DNA of 64,000 nt, from positions 992,001-1,056,000 of the forward strand of contig CAWDDC010000004.1 in NCBI GenBank assembly GCA_963801045.1, read 5' to 3'. The DNA comes from JACCWP01 sp963801045 (lineage in GTDB: Bacteria; Actinomycetota; Actinomycetes; Propionibacteriales; Nocardioidaceae). Positions 15,355 through 24,029 of the stretch are shown piece after piece. A model generated the notes under the pieces. It was not told the DNA's origin, did not search any database, and saw only the letters and a program-made list of their open reading frames with translations. Both the position numbers and the translations under genes were made by a program. The stretch's first letter is position 1. Each line of letters begins with the position of its first letter.

Positions 15355-16614
15355 TCAGCGGGGTGTGCCGGCGTCGCCGCTCGGGGCGAGCTCGTCCTCG
15401 AGCAGTCGCGGCCGGGCGAACAGCAGGCCGGTCCACAGCATCGGCACGGTGAGGACCATCAGCACCACCAGCGGCGCCGTCCACCCGCCGCTGAGGTCGA
15501 ACAGCACGCCGGTGCCCAGCGGACCGACCGCGCCCAGCAGGTAGCCCACGCTCTGCACGAAGCTGGACAGTGCGGCGGTGCCGTCCACGGTGCGGGTTCG
15601 CAGCGCGATCATCGCCAGCGCCCAGGGGAAGGCAATACCGCCGAGCCCCATCAGTGCGGCCCACAGCCACGGCAGCGTCGTCGGCACCAGGATCAGCCCG
15701 AGGAGCCCGGCGGCCGTCACCCCGGCGAACGCCACGACGAGCGGGCGGTGGTCGCTGGTGCGCCGCGCGTACGCAGGCAGCACGAGCGGGGCGGGGACGC
15801 CGACGACGGTGGCCACGGTGAGCATCAGCGCGGCCGCCTGGCGGGACAGCCCGGCGTCCTCGTAGATGCTCGGCAGCCAACCGAACTGCGCGTAGGCCTG
15901 CGCCGACTGCAGGCCGAAGAACACGGCCATCGCCCATGCCAGCCGCGAGCGCAGCAGCCTTCGCGGCGAGAGCGACACCTGCCGGTCCGGCTCGGTGACG
16001 TCGTGGCGCAGCAGCCACAGCCACGGCAGCGCGGCCAGCCCGGCCATGACTGCCCACAGCCCCAGGCCGTAGCGCCAGCTGTCCCCCGCCTCCGCGACGG
16101 GCACCGTCAGGCCCGACGGCACGGCGGCGCCGGCGAGCAGGGCGCAGGAGTAGACGGCGGTCATGGTCGGGATCCGGTCCGGGAAGTGCAGCTTGACCAT
16201 CGGGGGCAGCGACACGTTGCCGATCGCCATACCGGCCAGCGCAATCGTCGTCCCGACGGTGAACACGAGGGGCGAGTCGGCCAGCGAGCGCAGCGCCGAG
16301 CCGGCGGTCACCGTCAGCAGCGCGATCAGCGCGGTGCGGTGCACGCCGACCTTGTGCGTGAGCGGGTGAGTCAGGGCGCCGACACCGGCGAAGCAGAGCA
16401 CCGGCAACGTGGTGAGCAGTCCGGCCAGCCAGCCGTCGATGGCGAGGTCGCTGCGGACCTCGCCGAGCACCGCGCCGAGCGAGGTGACCGCGGGCCGCAG
16501 GCTCGCCGCCAGCGTGACGATGCCGACCACGACGAGCACCTGCGCCCGCCGGGACGGTGGCGGAGCGGCACCCCTCGCGTCGGCGCCGGCTCCGGTGGCT
16601 GTCACTCCGTCCAT
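15355..16614 (-). CDS. MFS transporter, CynX/NimT-like
   Basis: A 419-residue MFS carrier with twelve predicted helices. It resembles the cyanate/nitroimidazole (CynX/NimT) branch: AASLRPAVTSLGAVLGEVRSDL in helix 1 and the following loop, then AGLLTTLPVLCFAGVGALTHPL. The ATG at 16614 is nine bases after the stop of the aminotransferase gene, so both are on one transcript. The substrate is unknown; export or import of an amine or amino-acid derivative linked to the aminotransferase is plausible. Confidence 0.85.
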   Translation of the reverse strand: MDGVTATGAGADARGAAPPPSRRAQVLVVVGIVTLAASLRPAVTSLGAVLGEVRSDLAIDGWLAGLLTTLPVLCFAGVGALTHPLTHKVGVHRTALIALLTVTAGSALRSLADSPLVFTVGTTIALAGMAIGNVSLPPMVKLHFPDRIPTMTAVYSCALLAGAAVPSGLTVPVAEAGDSWRYGLGLWAVMAGLAALPWLWLLRHDVTEPDRQVSLSPRRLLRSRLAWAMAVFFGLQSAQAYAQFGWLPSIYEDAGLSRQAAALMLTVATVVGVPAPLVLPAYARRTSDHRPLVVAFAGVTAAGLLGLILVPTTLPWLWAALMGLGGIAFPWALAMIALRTRTVDGTAALSSFVQSVGYLLGAVGPLGTGVLFDLSGGWTAPLVVLMVLTVPMLWTGLLFARPRLLEDELAPSGDAGTPR

Positions 16615-16623
16615 CCTGCCGGG

Positions 16624-18000
16624 TCACCCGACGACGGCGTCGACCACCTCCGCGAACATCCGCGTGTGCAGGTCGACATCGGCGTCGGTGGTCGCGGGGC
16701 ACATCAGTGCCATGTTGTGGAACGGCGTGATGAGCACGCCCCGGTTGAGCAGCGCGAGGTGCAGGTACGCGTCCAGCTCCGGGTCCTCGGCCGCTGCGGA
16801 CTCCGTGCCGGTGCGGGGCGGCTCGGGGCAGAACCGGTACTCCGTGCGTGCGCCCAGCGGCACGACGCTCCAGGGCAAGCCCCGGCGTTCGACGGTCTCG
16901 CGCACCCCGTCGCTGAACCGGTCGGCCAGCCAGGACATGTGCGCGAACGCGTCGTCGGTGAGGACCTCGGCCAGCGTCGCGCGCGCTGCCGCCAGCGACA
17001 GCGCGTTGCCCGCCAGCGTGCCGCCGACACCGCCCACGTCGACGAGGTCGGCTCCGTCGCGTTCGACCATCTGTCGCACGCGTTCGGCCAGCGCGGTGCT
17101 GACGCCGTACGCGCCGATCGGCACGCCGCCGGCGATCGACTTGCCGATGACCAGCAGGTCCGGCTCCAGGCCGAGCGCACCGGTCATGCCACCGGGCCCG
17201 GCGCTGAACGTGTGCGTCTCGTCGATCAGCAGCAGCGTTCCGTGCGCGTCGCACAGCTCGCGCAGTCCGGCGAGGAAACCGTCGTCGGGCAGCACGATCC
17301 CGATGTTGGTCAGCGCCGGCTCGGTGATGACGCACGCGACGTCGTCGTGCGCGAGCGCGTGCTCCACGGACTCGAGGTCGTTGAACTCCGCGACCCGGGT
17401 GGTCTGTTCGACGGGAACCGCAGGGCCCACGTTGCCGGCGCGGGGCTGTGTCGCGCCGTCGTCGCCGCGGACGACGAACGTCTCGTCGACGGAGCCGTGG
17501 TAGCAGTACGCGAAGGCCAGCACCTTCGGCCGGCCGGTCACCATCCGGGCCAGCCGCAGCGCCCACCGGTTCGCGTCGGTGGCGCTCAGCGCGAACGACC
17601 ACTGCGGCAGCCCGAACCGGCGCGCCAGCTCGTTCCCGACCCAGGCGGCGTCCTCGGTCGGCAGCATCGTGGTCAGGCCGCCCAGGACAACCGCGCGGCG
17701 CAGCACCGCGCCCACCGTCGGGCCGGGCGAGTGACCGGCCATCGCGCCGGTGTCGCCGAGTGCGAAGTCGACGTAGGTGAGGCCGTCGACGTCGCTGACC
17801 AGGTTGCCGACCGCCGTGGCGTGCACCAGCGGGAAGCCGCCCGGCCACTTGGCCATCCACGTCATCGGGACGCCCGTGAGCAACGCGGTGGACGACTCCG
17901 CCGCCTCCCTGCTCCGCGGCCGGGCCTGTACGTAGTCGTCCTGCTCGGCGGCGAGCCGCTCGGACAGCCGGGCACGATCGATCGTGGCCATGTCAGGCAT
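16624..18000 (-). CDS. Class III PLP-dependent aminotransferase (GSA-aminotransferase-like)
   Basis: A 458-residue fold-type I aminotransferase. Recognisable parts are FALSATDANRWALRLAR (substrate/PLP region), AYCYHGSVDETF (aromatic stacking and His), LLIDETHTFSAG (Asp binding the pyridine nitrogen) and VIGKSIAGGVPIGAYG with the Schiff-base Lys. This pattern is closest to glutamate-1-semialdehyde aminotransferase relatives. The altered loops and the lack of any haem-biosynthesis neighbours argue against HemL itself. Start ATG at 18000 (MPDMATIDR) or 17991 (MATIDR). It leads a two-gene unit with the MFS carrier. Confidence 0.87.
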   Translation of the reverse strand: MPDMATIDRARLSERLAAEQDDYVQARPRSREAAESSTALLTGVPMTWMAKWPGGFPLVHATAVGNLVSDVDGLTYVDFALGDTGAMAGHSPGPTVGAVLRRAVVLGGLTTMLPTEDAAWVGNELARRFGLPQWSFALSATDANRWALRLARMVTGRPKVLAFAYCYHGSVDETFVVRGDDGATQPRAGNVGPAVPVEQTTRVAEFNDLESVEHALAHDDVACVITEPALTNIGIVLPDDGFLAGLRELCDAHGTLLLIDETHTFSAGPGGMTGALGLEPDLLVIGKSIAGGVPIGAYGVSTALAERVRQMVERDGADLVDVGGVGGTLAGNALSLAAARATLAEVLTDDAFAHMSWLADRFSDGVRETVERRGLPWSVVPLGARTEYRFCPEPPRTGTESAAAEDPELDAYLHLALLNRGVLITPFHNMALMCPATTDADVDLHTRMFAEVVDAVVG

Positions 18001-18036
18001 CGTGGCACCACCCCCTGCCCACGTGGGGGAGGCCGG

Positions 18037-18042
18037 TAGGGT
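18037..18042 (+). promoter_or_regulatory. -10 element upstream of the DUF2344 gene
   Basis: TAGGGT ends eight bases before the GTG at 18051, close to the spacing expected for a leaderless or nearly leaderless message. Confidence 0.4.
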
Positions 18043-18050
18043 CGCCAGCC

Positions 18051-18875
18051 GTGCCCCCCGCCCCGGCGACCTCACCGCCGCCGGACCAGCAGCCGGCCCA
18101 GCAGCCGGCCCAGAGGCCGGACCAGAAGCCGGCCCAGCAGCCACCGCCGGTGCAGCGGGTCCGGGTGCGCTACGCCAAGCGGGGCCGGCTGCGGTTCACC
18201 AGCCACCGTGACATCGGCCGGGCCATGGAGCGTGCGCTGCGCCGTGCCGGCGTGCCGGTCGCGCTGTCGTCCGGCTACAACCCGCACCAGCGGATCTCGT
18301 ACGCCGGGGCGGCGCCGACGGGGGCGGCCAGCGAGGCCGAGTACCTCGAGCTCGCCCTCGCGCAGCCGTGCGACCCGGACCGGTTACGCGCCGACCTCGA
18401 CCGGGCGCTGCCGCCCGGGCTGGACGTGGTCGACGCCGTGACGGCCGGGCCGGGCTCGCTGGCCGACCGGCTGGAAGCCAGTCGGTGGCGGATCGAGCTC
18501 GACGAGACCGCCCTGGCCGACGTGGCGGCCGCGGTGGAGCGGTTCCTGGCCGCCGACGAGGTGCAGGTCAGCCGGGTGACCAAGAAGGGGCTGCGCACGT
18601 TCGACGCCCGCGCGGCCGTGGTACGGCTGGCGCCGGCCGGCACGGCCACCCGGGCGGGTGTGACCGACTGTGCGATACTGGAGGTGGTCGTGCGGCATAC
18701 CGAACCCGCTGTTCGACCCGACGATGTCCTCGCCGGTCTCCGCGAGATCGCCGGGCTCCCGTCCACCGCGGCACCACGTGTGCAGCGGTTGGCCCAGGGG
18801 CCTCTCGACCCGCAGACAGGCACGGTGGGCGACCCGTTGGCCCCCGACCGCGACACGTCCACCCCGCCGGGGTAG
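18051..18875 (+). CDS. DUF2344 / TIGR03936 family protein
   Basis: A 274-residue protein. After a low-complexity Pro/Gln start (about 35 residues, see the repeat at 18088) comes RVRVRYAKRGRLRFTSHRDIGRAMERALRR, then LSSGYNPHQRISYAGAAPTGAASEAEYLEL. These are the conserved blocks of DUF2344. The family is encoded beside or fused to B12-type radical SAM proteins and is often upstream of rne, as here. Its molecular function is not established. The gene ends 184 bases before rne. The radical SAM partner is at 12024-13967, separated by fdhA, an MFS gene and an aminotransferase. Confidence 0.85.
   Translation: MPPAPATSPPPDQQPAQQPAQRPDQKPAQQPPPVQRVRVRYAKRGRLRFTSHRDIGRAMERALRRAGVPVALSSGYNPHQRISYAGAAPTGAASEAEYLELALAQPCDPDRLRADLDRALPPGLDVVDAVTAGPGSLADRLEASRWRIELDETALADVAAAVERFLAADEVQVSRVTKKGLRTFDARAAVVRLAPAGTATRAGVTDCAILEVVVRHTEPAVRPDDVLAGLREIAGLPSTAAPRVQRLAQGPLDPQTGTVGDPLAPDRDTSTPPG
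18088..18142 (+). repeat. 12-bp tandem repeats in the DUF2344 gene
   Basis: Units of the type agcagccggccc (18088, 18100), agaggccggacc (18112), agaagccggccc (18124) and a partial copy encode a P-A-Q-Q/R-P-like N-terminal extension. The register keeps the frame whatever the copy number, so strain length variation is expected. Confidence 0.7.
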
Positions 18876-19059
18876 GCGTTCGACCGCGGTCGCACCAGCG
18901 GATTGCGCGCTGACGCGCGACGGAGGGCGTCGCCGCTCGGCAGCGACACCCCGTTGCCCGCCGAGTGCACCACAGGCTTGCGTACGCAGCCGCCACGGCG
19001 GCGCGCACGACGACACGGCCCCCGCGCGGCGCGCAGCGCCCGGGGGCGGAGGAGAGCGA
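18876..19059 (+). other. 184-base GC-rich leader of rne
   Basis: No coding potential is evident. Short inverted repeats are visible (GCTTGCGTACGCAGC-like near 19010, GCCGC-CAC-GGCGG near 19028, and a C/G-rich element just before the start). RNase E genes are commonly autoregulated through their 5' leader, which could be the purpose here; this is inference. Confidence 0.3.
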
Positions 19060-21738
19060 ATGCTCGACCAGGACCAGACAGACACCACGAGCACCACGGA
19101 CACCACGGACACGAGGCAGAGCAGCGGCAGCACCGCGGTGTCCCCGCCGCGCAGCCGGCGGGCGGCCAGCCGCCCGGCCGGACCACCGGCCGCCGTGCCC
19201 GACCCGCCGGCCCAGCCGGCCGAGCAGCAGCAGCGGGAGCCCGACGAGGCCGCCCGGAAGGCGCCGCGCCGTACCCGCCGGACCGCCAAGAAGGCGACGG
19301 CCGGCAAGACCACGGTGGCAAAGAAGACCGCCGCCAAGCCGGCGGCCGAGGAGCCGGCGGCCGAGGAGCCGGCGGCCGAGGAGCCGGCGTCCGACGAGCC
19401 GGCGTCCGACGAGACGGAGTCCGAGCAGGCGAGCGACACCATGTTCTCCGCCTCGGCCGCGCCCGCGCCGGCCCGGCGGACCCGTACCCGCAAGAAGGCG
19501 GCCCCGGAACCGGCCGACGACGCCGCGACCGACGAGCCCACCCCGGCCGCCGACACCGAGACCGCGACCGACCGCGAGCCCGCCAGTGACGGCGACGGCG
19601 CCACCGCCACGACGCCGCGATCGGTGCCGCTGTTCCAGCCGCCGGACCCGGCCGCCGCGCCGGCGCCGCGCCGGCGGACCCGCCGCCCGGCCGAGCCGGC
19701 CGACGAGGCGGCCGACGTGGAGGAGGCGGACAGCTCCGCCGCGGCTGAGACGACGACCGACGACGACACCGATGACGAGACCAGCTCGCGCCGCCGCCGC
19801 CGCAGGGGCGGCCGCCGCCGGCGCAAGGGCAGCGGCGAGCCGTCCGGTGAGGAGGCCTCCGAGCAGACCGGCAAGCAGGCCGAGTCGGAGCCGTCCGGCG
19901 ACCGCGACGACGGGGACGGCAGGTCCGACGGCGCCGGGCCGGACTCCGAGGGCGGCACCACGTCCGGCACCAGCCGCCGTCGGCGCCGCCGGCGGCGGAA
20001 GGGGGAGTCCGACGCCCCGTCCGAGGACGACCCCGAGAACACCGTCGTCAAGGTCCGCAGCCGGCGTGACGTCAACGACGAGATCACCAGCGTCGAGGGC
20101 TCGACCCGCCTCGAGGCCAAGAAGCAGCGTCGTCGCGAGGGCCGCGAGGCCGGTCGGCGACGCGTCCCGATCCTGTCGGAGTCGGAGTTCCTCGCCCGCC
20201 GCGAGTCGGTGACCCGGGAGATGGTCGTGCGCCAGCGTGGCGACCTCACCCAGATCGCCGTGCTCGAGGACAACGTCCTGGTCGAGCACTACGTGGCGCG
20301 CGAGTCGCAGACGTCGCTGATCGGCAACGTCTACCTGGCCCGGGTGCAGAACGTGCTCCCGAGCATGGAGGCGGCGTTCGTCGACATCGGCAAGGGCCGC
20401 AACGCGGTGCTCTACGCCGGTGAGGTCGACTGGAAGTCACTCGGCTTCGAGGGCAAGCCGCGCAAGATCGAGGACGCGCTGTCGTCCGGCCAGTCGGTGC
20501 TCGTCCAGGTCACCAAGGACCCATCCGGCCACAAGGGCGCCCGGTTGTCGGGTCAGATCAGCCTGCCCGGGCGGTTCCTGGTCTACGTCCCCCGCGGCCA
20601 CGCCAGCGGCATCTCCCGCAAGCTGCCCGACAGCGAGCGCAGCCGGCTCAAGGGCCTGCTGAAGCAGATCCTTCCCGAGGACACGGGCGTCATCGTGCGT
20701 ACCGCCGCCGAGGGCGCCACGGAGGAGCAGCTCACGCGTGACGTCTCCGCGCTCACCGCCAGGTGGGAGGACATCGAGAAGAAGTCGAAGGGTCAAGGGC
20801 CCAAGCTGCTCTACGCCGAGCCCGACCTGATGATCAAGGTCGTCCGCGACCTGTTCAACGAGGACTTCGTCCGGCTGTCGGTGCAGGGCGACGAGGCGTG
20901 GGACAACATCCAGGCGTACGTGCAGCACGTCGCGCCCGACATGGCGAAGCGGCTGGAGCGCCACGAGGGCGACGACGTGTTCGCCAACCACCGCATCGAC
21001 GAGCAGATCGCCAAGGCACTCGACCGCAAGGTGTTCCTGCCGTCGGGGGGCTCGCTGGTGATCGACCGCACCGAGGCGATGACGGTCGTCGACGTCAACA
21101 CGGGCAAGTTCACCGGCTCGGGGGGCAACCTCGAGGAGACGGTGACCAAGAACAACCTCGAGGCCGCGGAGGAGGTCGTCCGCCAGCTGAGGCTGCGCGA
21201 CATCGGCGGCATCATCGTCGTCGACTTCATCGACATGGTGCTTGAGTCCAACCGCGACCTGGTGCTGCGTCGGCTGGTCGAGTGCCTGAGCCGCGACCGC
21301 ACCCGCCACCAGGTGGCGGAGGTGACGTCGCTCGGGCTGGTGCAGATGACCCGCAAGAAGATCGGCACCGGGCTGCTGGAGGCCTTCGGCGTGACCTGTG
21401 AGGCCTGCCAGGGTCGCGGTGTGCACGTGCACAGCGACCCCGTGGAGCCGGCCAAGAACGACGACGACGGTCGCAAGGGCGGTCGCCGTCGTGGCGGCGG
21501 GCGCTCCCGCGGCGACCAGTCGGACTCGTCCGACAAGGGCAGCGACGACGGCGCCGGCGGGTCCGGTGGCGACGACGCGGGGGACAAGCCGGCCAAGCCC
21601 AAGCCGACCAAACCGGCCAAGAAGTCCCCGAAGTCGGGGAAGAAGTCGGGCGAAGAAGTCCGCCGAGAAGTCCACCGAGAAGTCCACCGAGAAGTCCACC
21701 GAGAAGGCGGCGAAGAAGGGCGACGACCAGGCCAGTGA
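19060..21738 (+). CDS. rne: Ribonuclease E/G (frame disrupted near the 3' end)
   Basis: Endoribonuclease for mRNA turnover and RNA processing, 892 residues as read. The first 330 or so residues are an Ala/Pro/Glu/Arg-rich extension with (AEEPA)n repeats, usual in actinobacteria. Then come the S1 domain (LIGNVYLARVQNVLPSMEAAFVDIGKGRNAVL) and the DNase I-like catalytic domain with Asp678 in VVDVNTGKF and Asp722 in VVDFIDM. The zinc-link is CEAC at 780-783. ATG at 19060 follows GGAGGAGAG. The last 30 residues (KKSGEEVRREVHREVHRE...) are out of character. One base less in GGG 21648-21650 would restore KKSAKKSAEKSTEKSTEK and end at TGA 21779-21781. The catalytic part is unaffected. Confidence 0.93.
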   Translation: MLDQDQTDTTSTTDTTDTRQSSGSTAVSPPRSRRAASRPAGPPAAVPDPPAQPAEQQQREPDEAARKAPRRTRRTAKKATAGKTTVAKKTAAKPAAEEPAAEEPAAEEPASDEPASDETESEQASDTMFSASAAPAPARRTRTRKKAAPEPADDAATDEPTPAADTETATDREPASDGDGATATTPRSVPLFQPPDPAAAPAPRRRTRRPAEPADEAADVEEADSSAAAETTTDDDTDDETSSRRRRRRGGRRRRKGSGEPSGEEASEQTGKQAESEPSGDRDDGDGRSDGAGPDSEGGTTSGTSRRRRRRRRKGESDAPSEDDPENTVVKVRSRRDVNDEITSVEGSTRLEAKKQRRREGREAGRRRVPILSESEFLARRESVTREMVVRQRGDLTQIAVLEDNVLVEHYVARESQTSLIGNVYLARVQNVLPSMEAAFVDIGKGRNAVLYAGEVDWKSLGFEGKPRKIEDALSSGQSVLVQVTKDPSGHKGARLSGQISLPGRFLVYVPRGHASGISRKLPDSERSRLKGLLKQILPEDTGVIVRTAAEGATEEQLTRDVSALTARWEDIEKKSKGQGPKLLYAEPDLMIKVVRDLFNEDFVRLSVQGDEAWDNIQAYVQHVAPDMAKRLERHEGDDVFANHRIDEQIAKALDRKVFLPSGGSLVIDRTEAMTVVDVNTGKFTGSGGNLEETVTKNNLEAAEEVVRQLRLRDIGGIIVVDFIDMVLESNRDLVLRRLVECLSRDRTRHQVAEVTSLGLVQMTRKKIGTGLLEAFGVTCEACQGRGVHVHSDPVEPAKNDDDGRKGGRRRGGGRSRGDQSDSSDKGSDDGAGGSGGDDAGDKPAKPKPTKPAKKSPKSGKKSGEEVRREVHREVHREVHREGGEEGRRPGQ
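21665..21700 (+). repeat. 12-bp tandem repeat at the rne 3' end
   Basis: Three copies of gagaagtccacc (21665, 21677, 21689). In the restored rne frame they read EKST repeated three times; in the present frame they read REVH-type repeats, which supports the frame-disruption interpretation. Confidence 0.75.
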
Positions 21739-21797
21739 CTCGTCGGAGCGCGAGCCCAGCCCCGATCCGCAGCCGGTGTGAGGCCGACCGGCCCGCT

Positions 21798-21827
21798 TTG
21801 ACCGCCGGCGGGCCGGGTCCGTAGACT
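21798..21827 (+). promoter_or_regulatory. Promoter of rplU-rpmA-obgE
   Basis: TTGACC (21798-21803) and TAGACT (21822-21827) with an 18-base spacer form the best sigma-70-type promoter in the window. RNA would begin near 21834, giving a leader of about 87 bases before rplU. Confidence 0.65.
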
Positions 21828-21920
21828 GGGCGGTCGATGTGCTCCGGCACGTCGTCCCGCACGCCTCCGTCCCGAGCGCGTGCCCCCGTGTTCCCGTACC
21901 GAGACGAGAGTGAGCCCGCG

Positions 21921-22232
21921 GTGTACGCGATCGTGCGCAGTGGCGCCCGCCAGCAGAAGGTTGCTGTCGGCGACGTCATCGAGATCGACCAGGTCGCGGC
22001 CGAGCCCGGCGCCAGCCTCTCGCTGCCCGCGGTGCTGGTGGTCGACGGCGAGACCGTCACCACCGATGCCAAGAAGCTGGCCAAGGTCGACGTCACCGCC
22101 GAGGTCATCGAGGCCACGCGGGGACCCAAGATCGACATCCTGAAGTACAAGAACAAGACCGGGTACCGCAGGCGCCAGGGCCACCGTCAGCACTACACCC
22201 GGGTCAAGGTCACCGGTATCAAGGGCGCCTGA
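21921..22232 (+). CDS. rplU: 50S ribosomal protein L21
   Basis: A 103-residue ribosomal protein that binds 23S rRNA in the large subunit. The start MYAIVRSGARQQKVAVGD and the C-terminal KTGYRRRQGHRQHYTRVKV are the standard L21 ends. The GTG at 21921 is chosen over the ATG at 21837 because L21 proteins begin at this point. It is first in the classic rplU-rpmA-obgE unit; the preceding promoter lies about 90 bases upstream. Confidence 0.97.
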   Translation: MYAIVRSGARQQKVAVGDVIEIDQVAAEPGASLSLPAVLVVDGETVTTDAKKLAKVDVTAEVIEATRGPKIDILKYKNKTGYRRRQGHRQHYTRVKVTGIKGA

Positions 22233-22299
22233 GGGCTCCCGACCACTCCCGACCACTCGACCGACCACGACCGACCAGAACCAGAGCGAGGACAGAGCC

Positions 22300-22560
22300 A
22301 TGGCACACAAGAAGGGCGCCGCCTCGACCAAGAACGGTCGGGACTCCAACTCCCAGCGGCTGGGCGTCAAGAGGTACGGCGGCCAGGCCGTCAACGCCGG
22401 CGAGATCATCGTCCGCCAGCGGGGCACCCACTTCCACCCCGGCAACGGCGTCGGTCGGGGCGGCGACGACACGCTGTTCGCCCTGGTCGAGGGCTCGGTC
22501 GAGTTCGGCACCCGCCGCGGCCGCCGGGTGATCAACATCGTGCCCGCCGCGGCCGAGTAA
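22300..22560 (+). CDS. rpmA: 50S ribosomal protein L27
   Basis: An 86-residue protein that reaches the peptidyl-transferase centre. MAHKKGAASTKNGRDSNSQR and the C-terminal VIRRGRR-like stretch are characteristic. There is no N-terminal cleavable extension of the Firmicutes type. ATG at 22300 follows GAGGACAGAG. It follows rplU by 67 bases. Confidence 0.97.
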   Translation: MAHKKGAASTKNGRDSNSQRLGVKRYGGQAVNAGEIIVRQRGTHFHPGNGVGRGGDDTLFALVEGSVEFGTRRGRRVINIVPAAAE

Positions 22561-22589
22561 CCAGCAGCTGCGCCGACAGGCGCGCACGC

Positions 22590-22619
22590 CGGGGTGGTCC
22601 GCTGCTGCGGGCCACCCCG
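22590..22619 (+). terminator. Hairpin between rpmA and obgE
   Basis: CGGGGTGG (22590-22597), a T-G wobble, then CCGC-TGCT-GCGG closing with CCACCCCG (22612-22619) gives a 13-pair stem with a 4-nt loop. It ends 21 bases before obgE, with no U-tract. It may lower obgE expression relative to the ribosomal proteins or stabilise the processed rpmA message. Confidence 0.5.
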
Positions 22620-22640
22620 TCGTCTGTGAGAGGGGAATCC

Positions 22641-24000
22641 GTGGCCGTGCCGACGTTCGTCGACCGGGTCGTCCTGCACGTGGCGGGCGGTCGCGGGGGC
22701 GGCGGCGTCGCGTCGGTGCACCGGGAGAAGTTCAAGCCGCTGGGTGGGCCCGACGGCGGCAACGGCGGCAACGGCGGCGACGTCGTGCTGCGGGTCGACC
22801 CGGGCGTGACCACGCTGGTCGACTATCACCACGAGCCGCACCGCAAGGGCACCGACGGCGGCCACGGTGCAGGCTCGCACCGCAGCGGGGCCAACGGCGA
22901 CTCGGTGGTGCTGCCGGTGCCGGACGGCACCGTCGTCCGGGACAGCGACGGCACCGTGATGGCCGACCTGGTCGGCCCCGGCACCGAGCTGGTGGTGGCG
23001 CAGGGCGGGCGCGGCGGCCTGGGCAACGCCGCGCTGGCATCCGCGCGCCGCAAGGCGCCTGGCTTCGCGCTCAAGGGCGAGCCCGGCGACGAACGCACGA
23101 TCGTGCTGGAGCTCAAGGTCGTCGCCGACGTGGGCCTGGTGGGGTTCCCGAGCGCCGGCAAGTCCAGCCTGGTCGCCGCGGTGTCCCGGGCACGGCCGAA
23201 GATCGCCGACTACCCGTTCACCACGCTGGTGCCCAACCTCGGCGTGGTCACGGCCGGCGAGACCACGTACACGGTCGCCGACGTGCCCGGGCTGATCGAG
23301 GGCGCGAGCGAGGGGCGCGGTCTCGGCCACGACTTCCTCCGTCACATCGAGCGGTGCGCGGCGCTGGTGCACGTGATCGACTGCGCGACACCCGACCCCG
23401 GGCGCGACCCGCTCACCGACCTGGAGATCATCGAGGCCGAGCTCGAGCGCTATGGCGGTCTCGACGACCGGCCCCGGCTGATCGCGCTGAACAAGGCCGA
23501 CGTTCCCGAGGCGCGCGAGCTCGCCGAGCTGGTGCGCCCCGACCTCGAGGCCCGCGGCTGGCCGGTGCTGACCGTGTCGGCCGCCTCGCGGGAGGGCTTG
23601 CGCGAGCTGACGTTCGCGATGGCCCGGGTGGTGGCGGAGGTGCGCACCGCCCGCCCGGCGCCGGTGCCGACCCGGATCGTGCTGCACCCGCCGGCGGTGT
23701 CCGGCCCCGACTTCACGATCGCTCGCGAGGGCGAGGTCTGGCGGGTACGGGGGGCCAAGCCCGAGCGGTGGGTGCGCCAGACCGATTTCTCCAACGACGA
23801 GGCGGTCGGCTTCCTCGCCGACCGACTGGCGCGACTCGGCGTCGAGGAGCGGCTGCTCGAGCTCCGGCGCGGCTCCCGGCGAGGGGGTCGCGATCGGCCC
23901 CGACGACGACGCCGTCGTGTTCGACTTCGAGCCGACGCTCGAGGCCGGCGCCGAGACGCTGCTCGGCCCTCGCGGCACCGACCTCCGCCTCGACCCCTGA
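22641..24000 (+). CDS. obgE: GTPase Obg with a frame disruption in the C-terminal domain
   Basis: Ribosome-associated GTPase for large-subunit assembly and stress response. The glycine-rich Obg fold comes first (FVDRVVLHVAGGRGGGG...NGGNGGDVVL). The G domain follows with the P-loop GFPSAGKSS from residue 168, the switch region YPFTTLVPNLG, DVPGLIEGA and NKAD. The C-terminal OCT domain starts VWRVRGAKPERWVRQTDF. After LLEL (23862-23864) the frame breaks: as written it runs on as Arg-rich nonsense to 24374. Dropping one C at 23864/23865 gives GAAPGEGVAIGPDDDAVVFD and a stop at 23998-24000, the expected OCT end. Coordinates give this restored gene. Obg is essential, so a sequencing error or a tolerated tail change is likelier than gene loss. 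Confidence 0.9.
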
Positions 24001-24029
24001 CGGCCGGGAAGTGGGTTGCGGGGGACGGA

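Noticed and set aside
16624..18000. HemL (glutamate-1-semialdehyde aminotransferase)
   Set aside because: The fold matches, but key loops differ and no haem genes are nearby; a general class III aminotransferase call is safer.
21398..21781. Separate 127-residue gene at the rne end
   Set aside because: Only its last 45 residues look protein-like, and they continue the rne tail after a one-base shift; it is not an independent gene.
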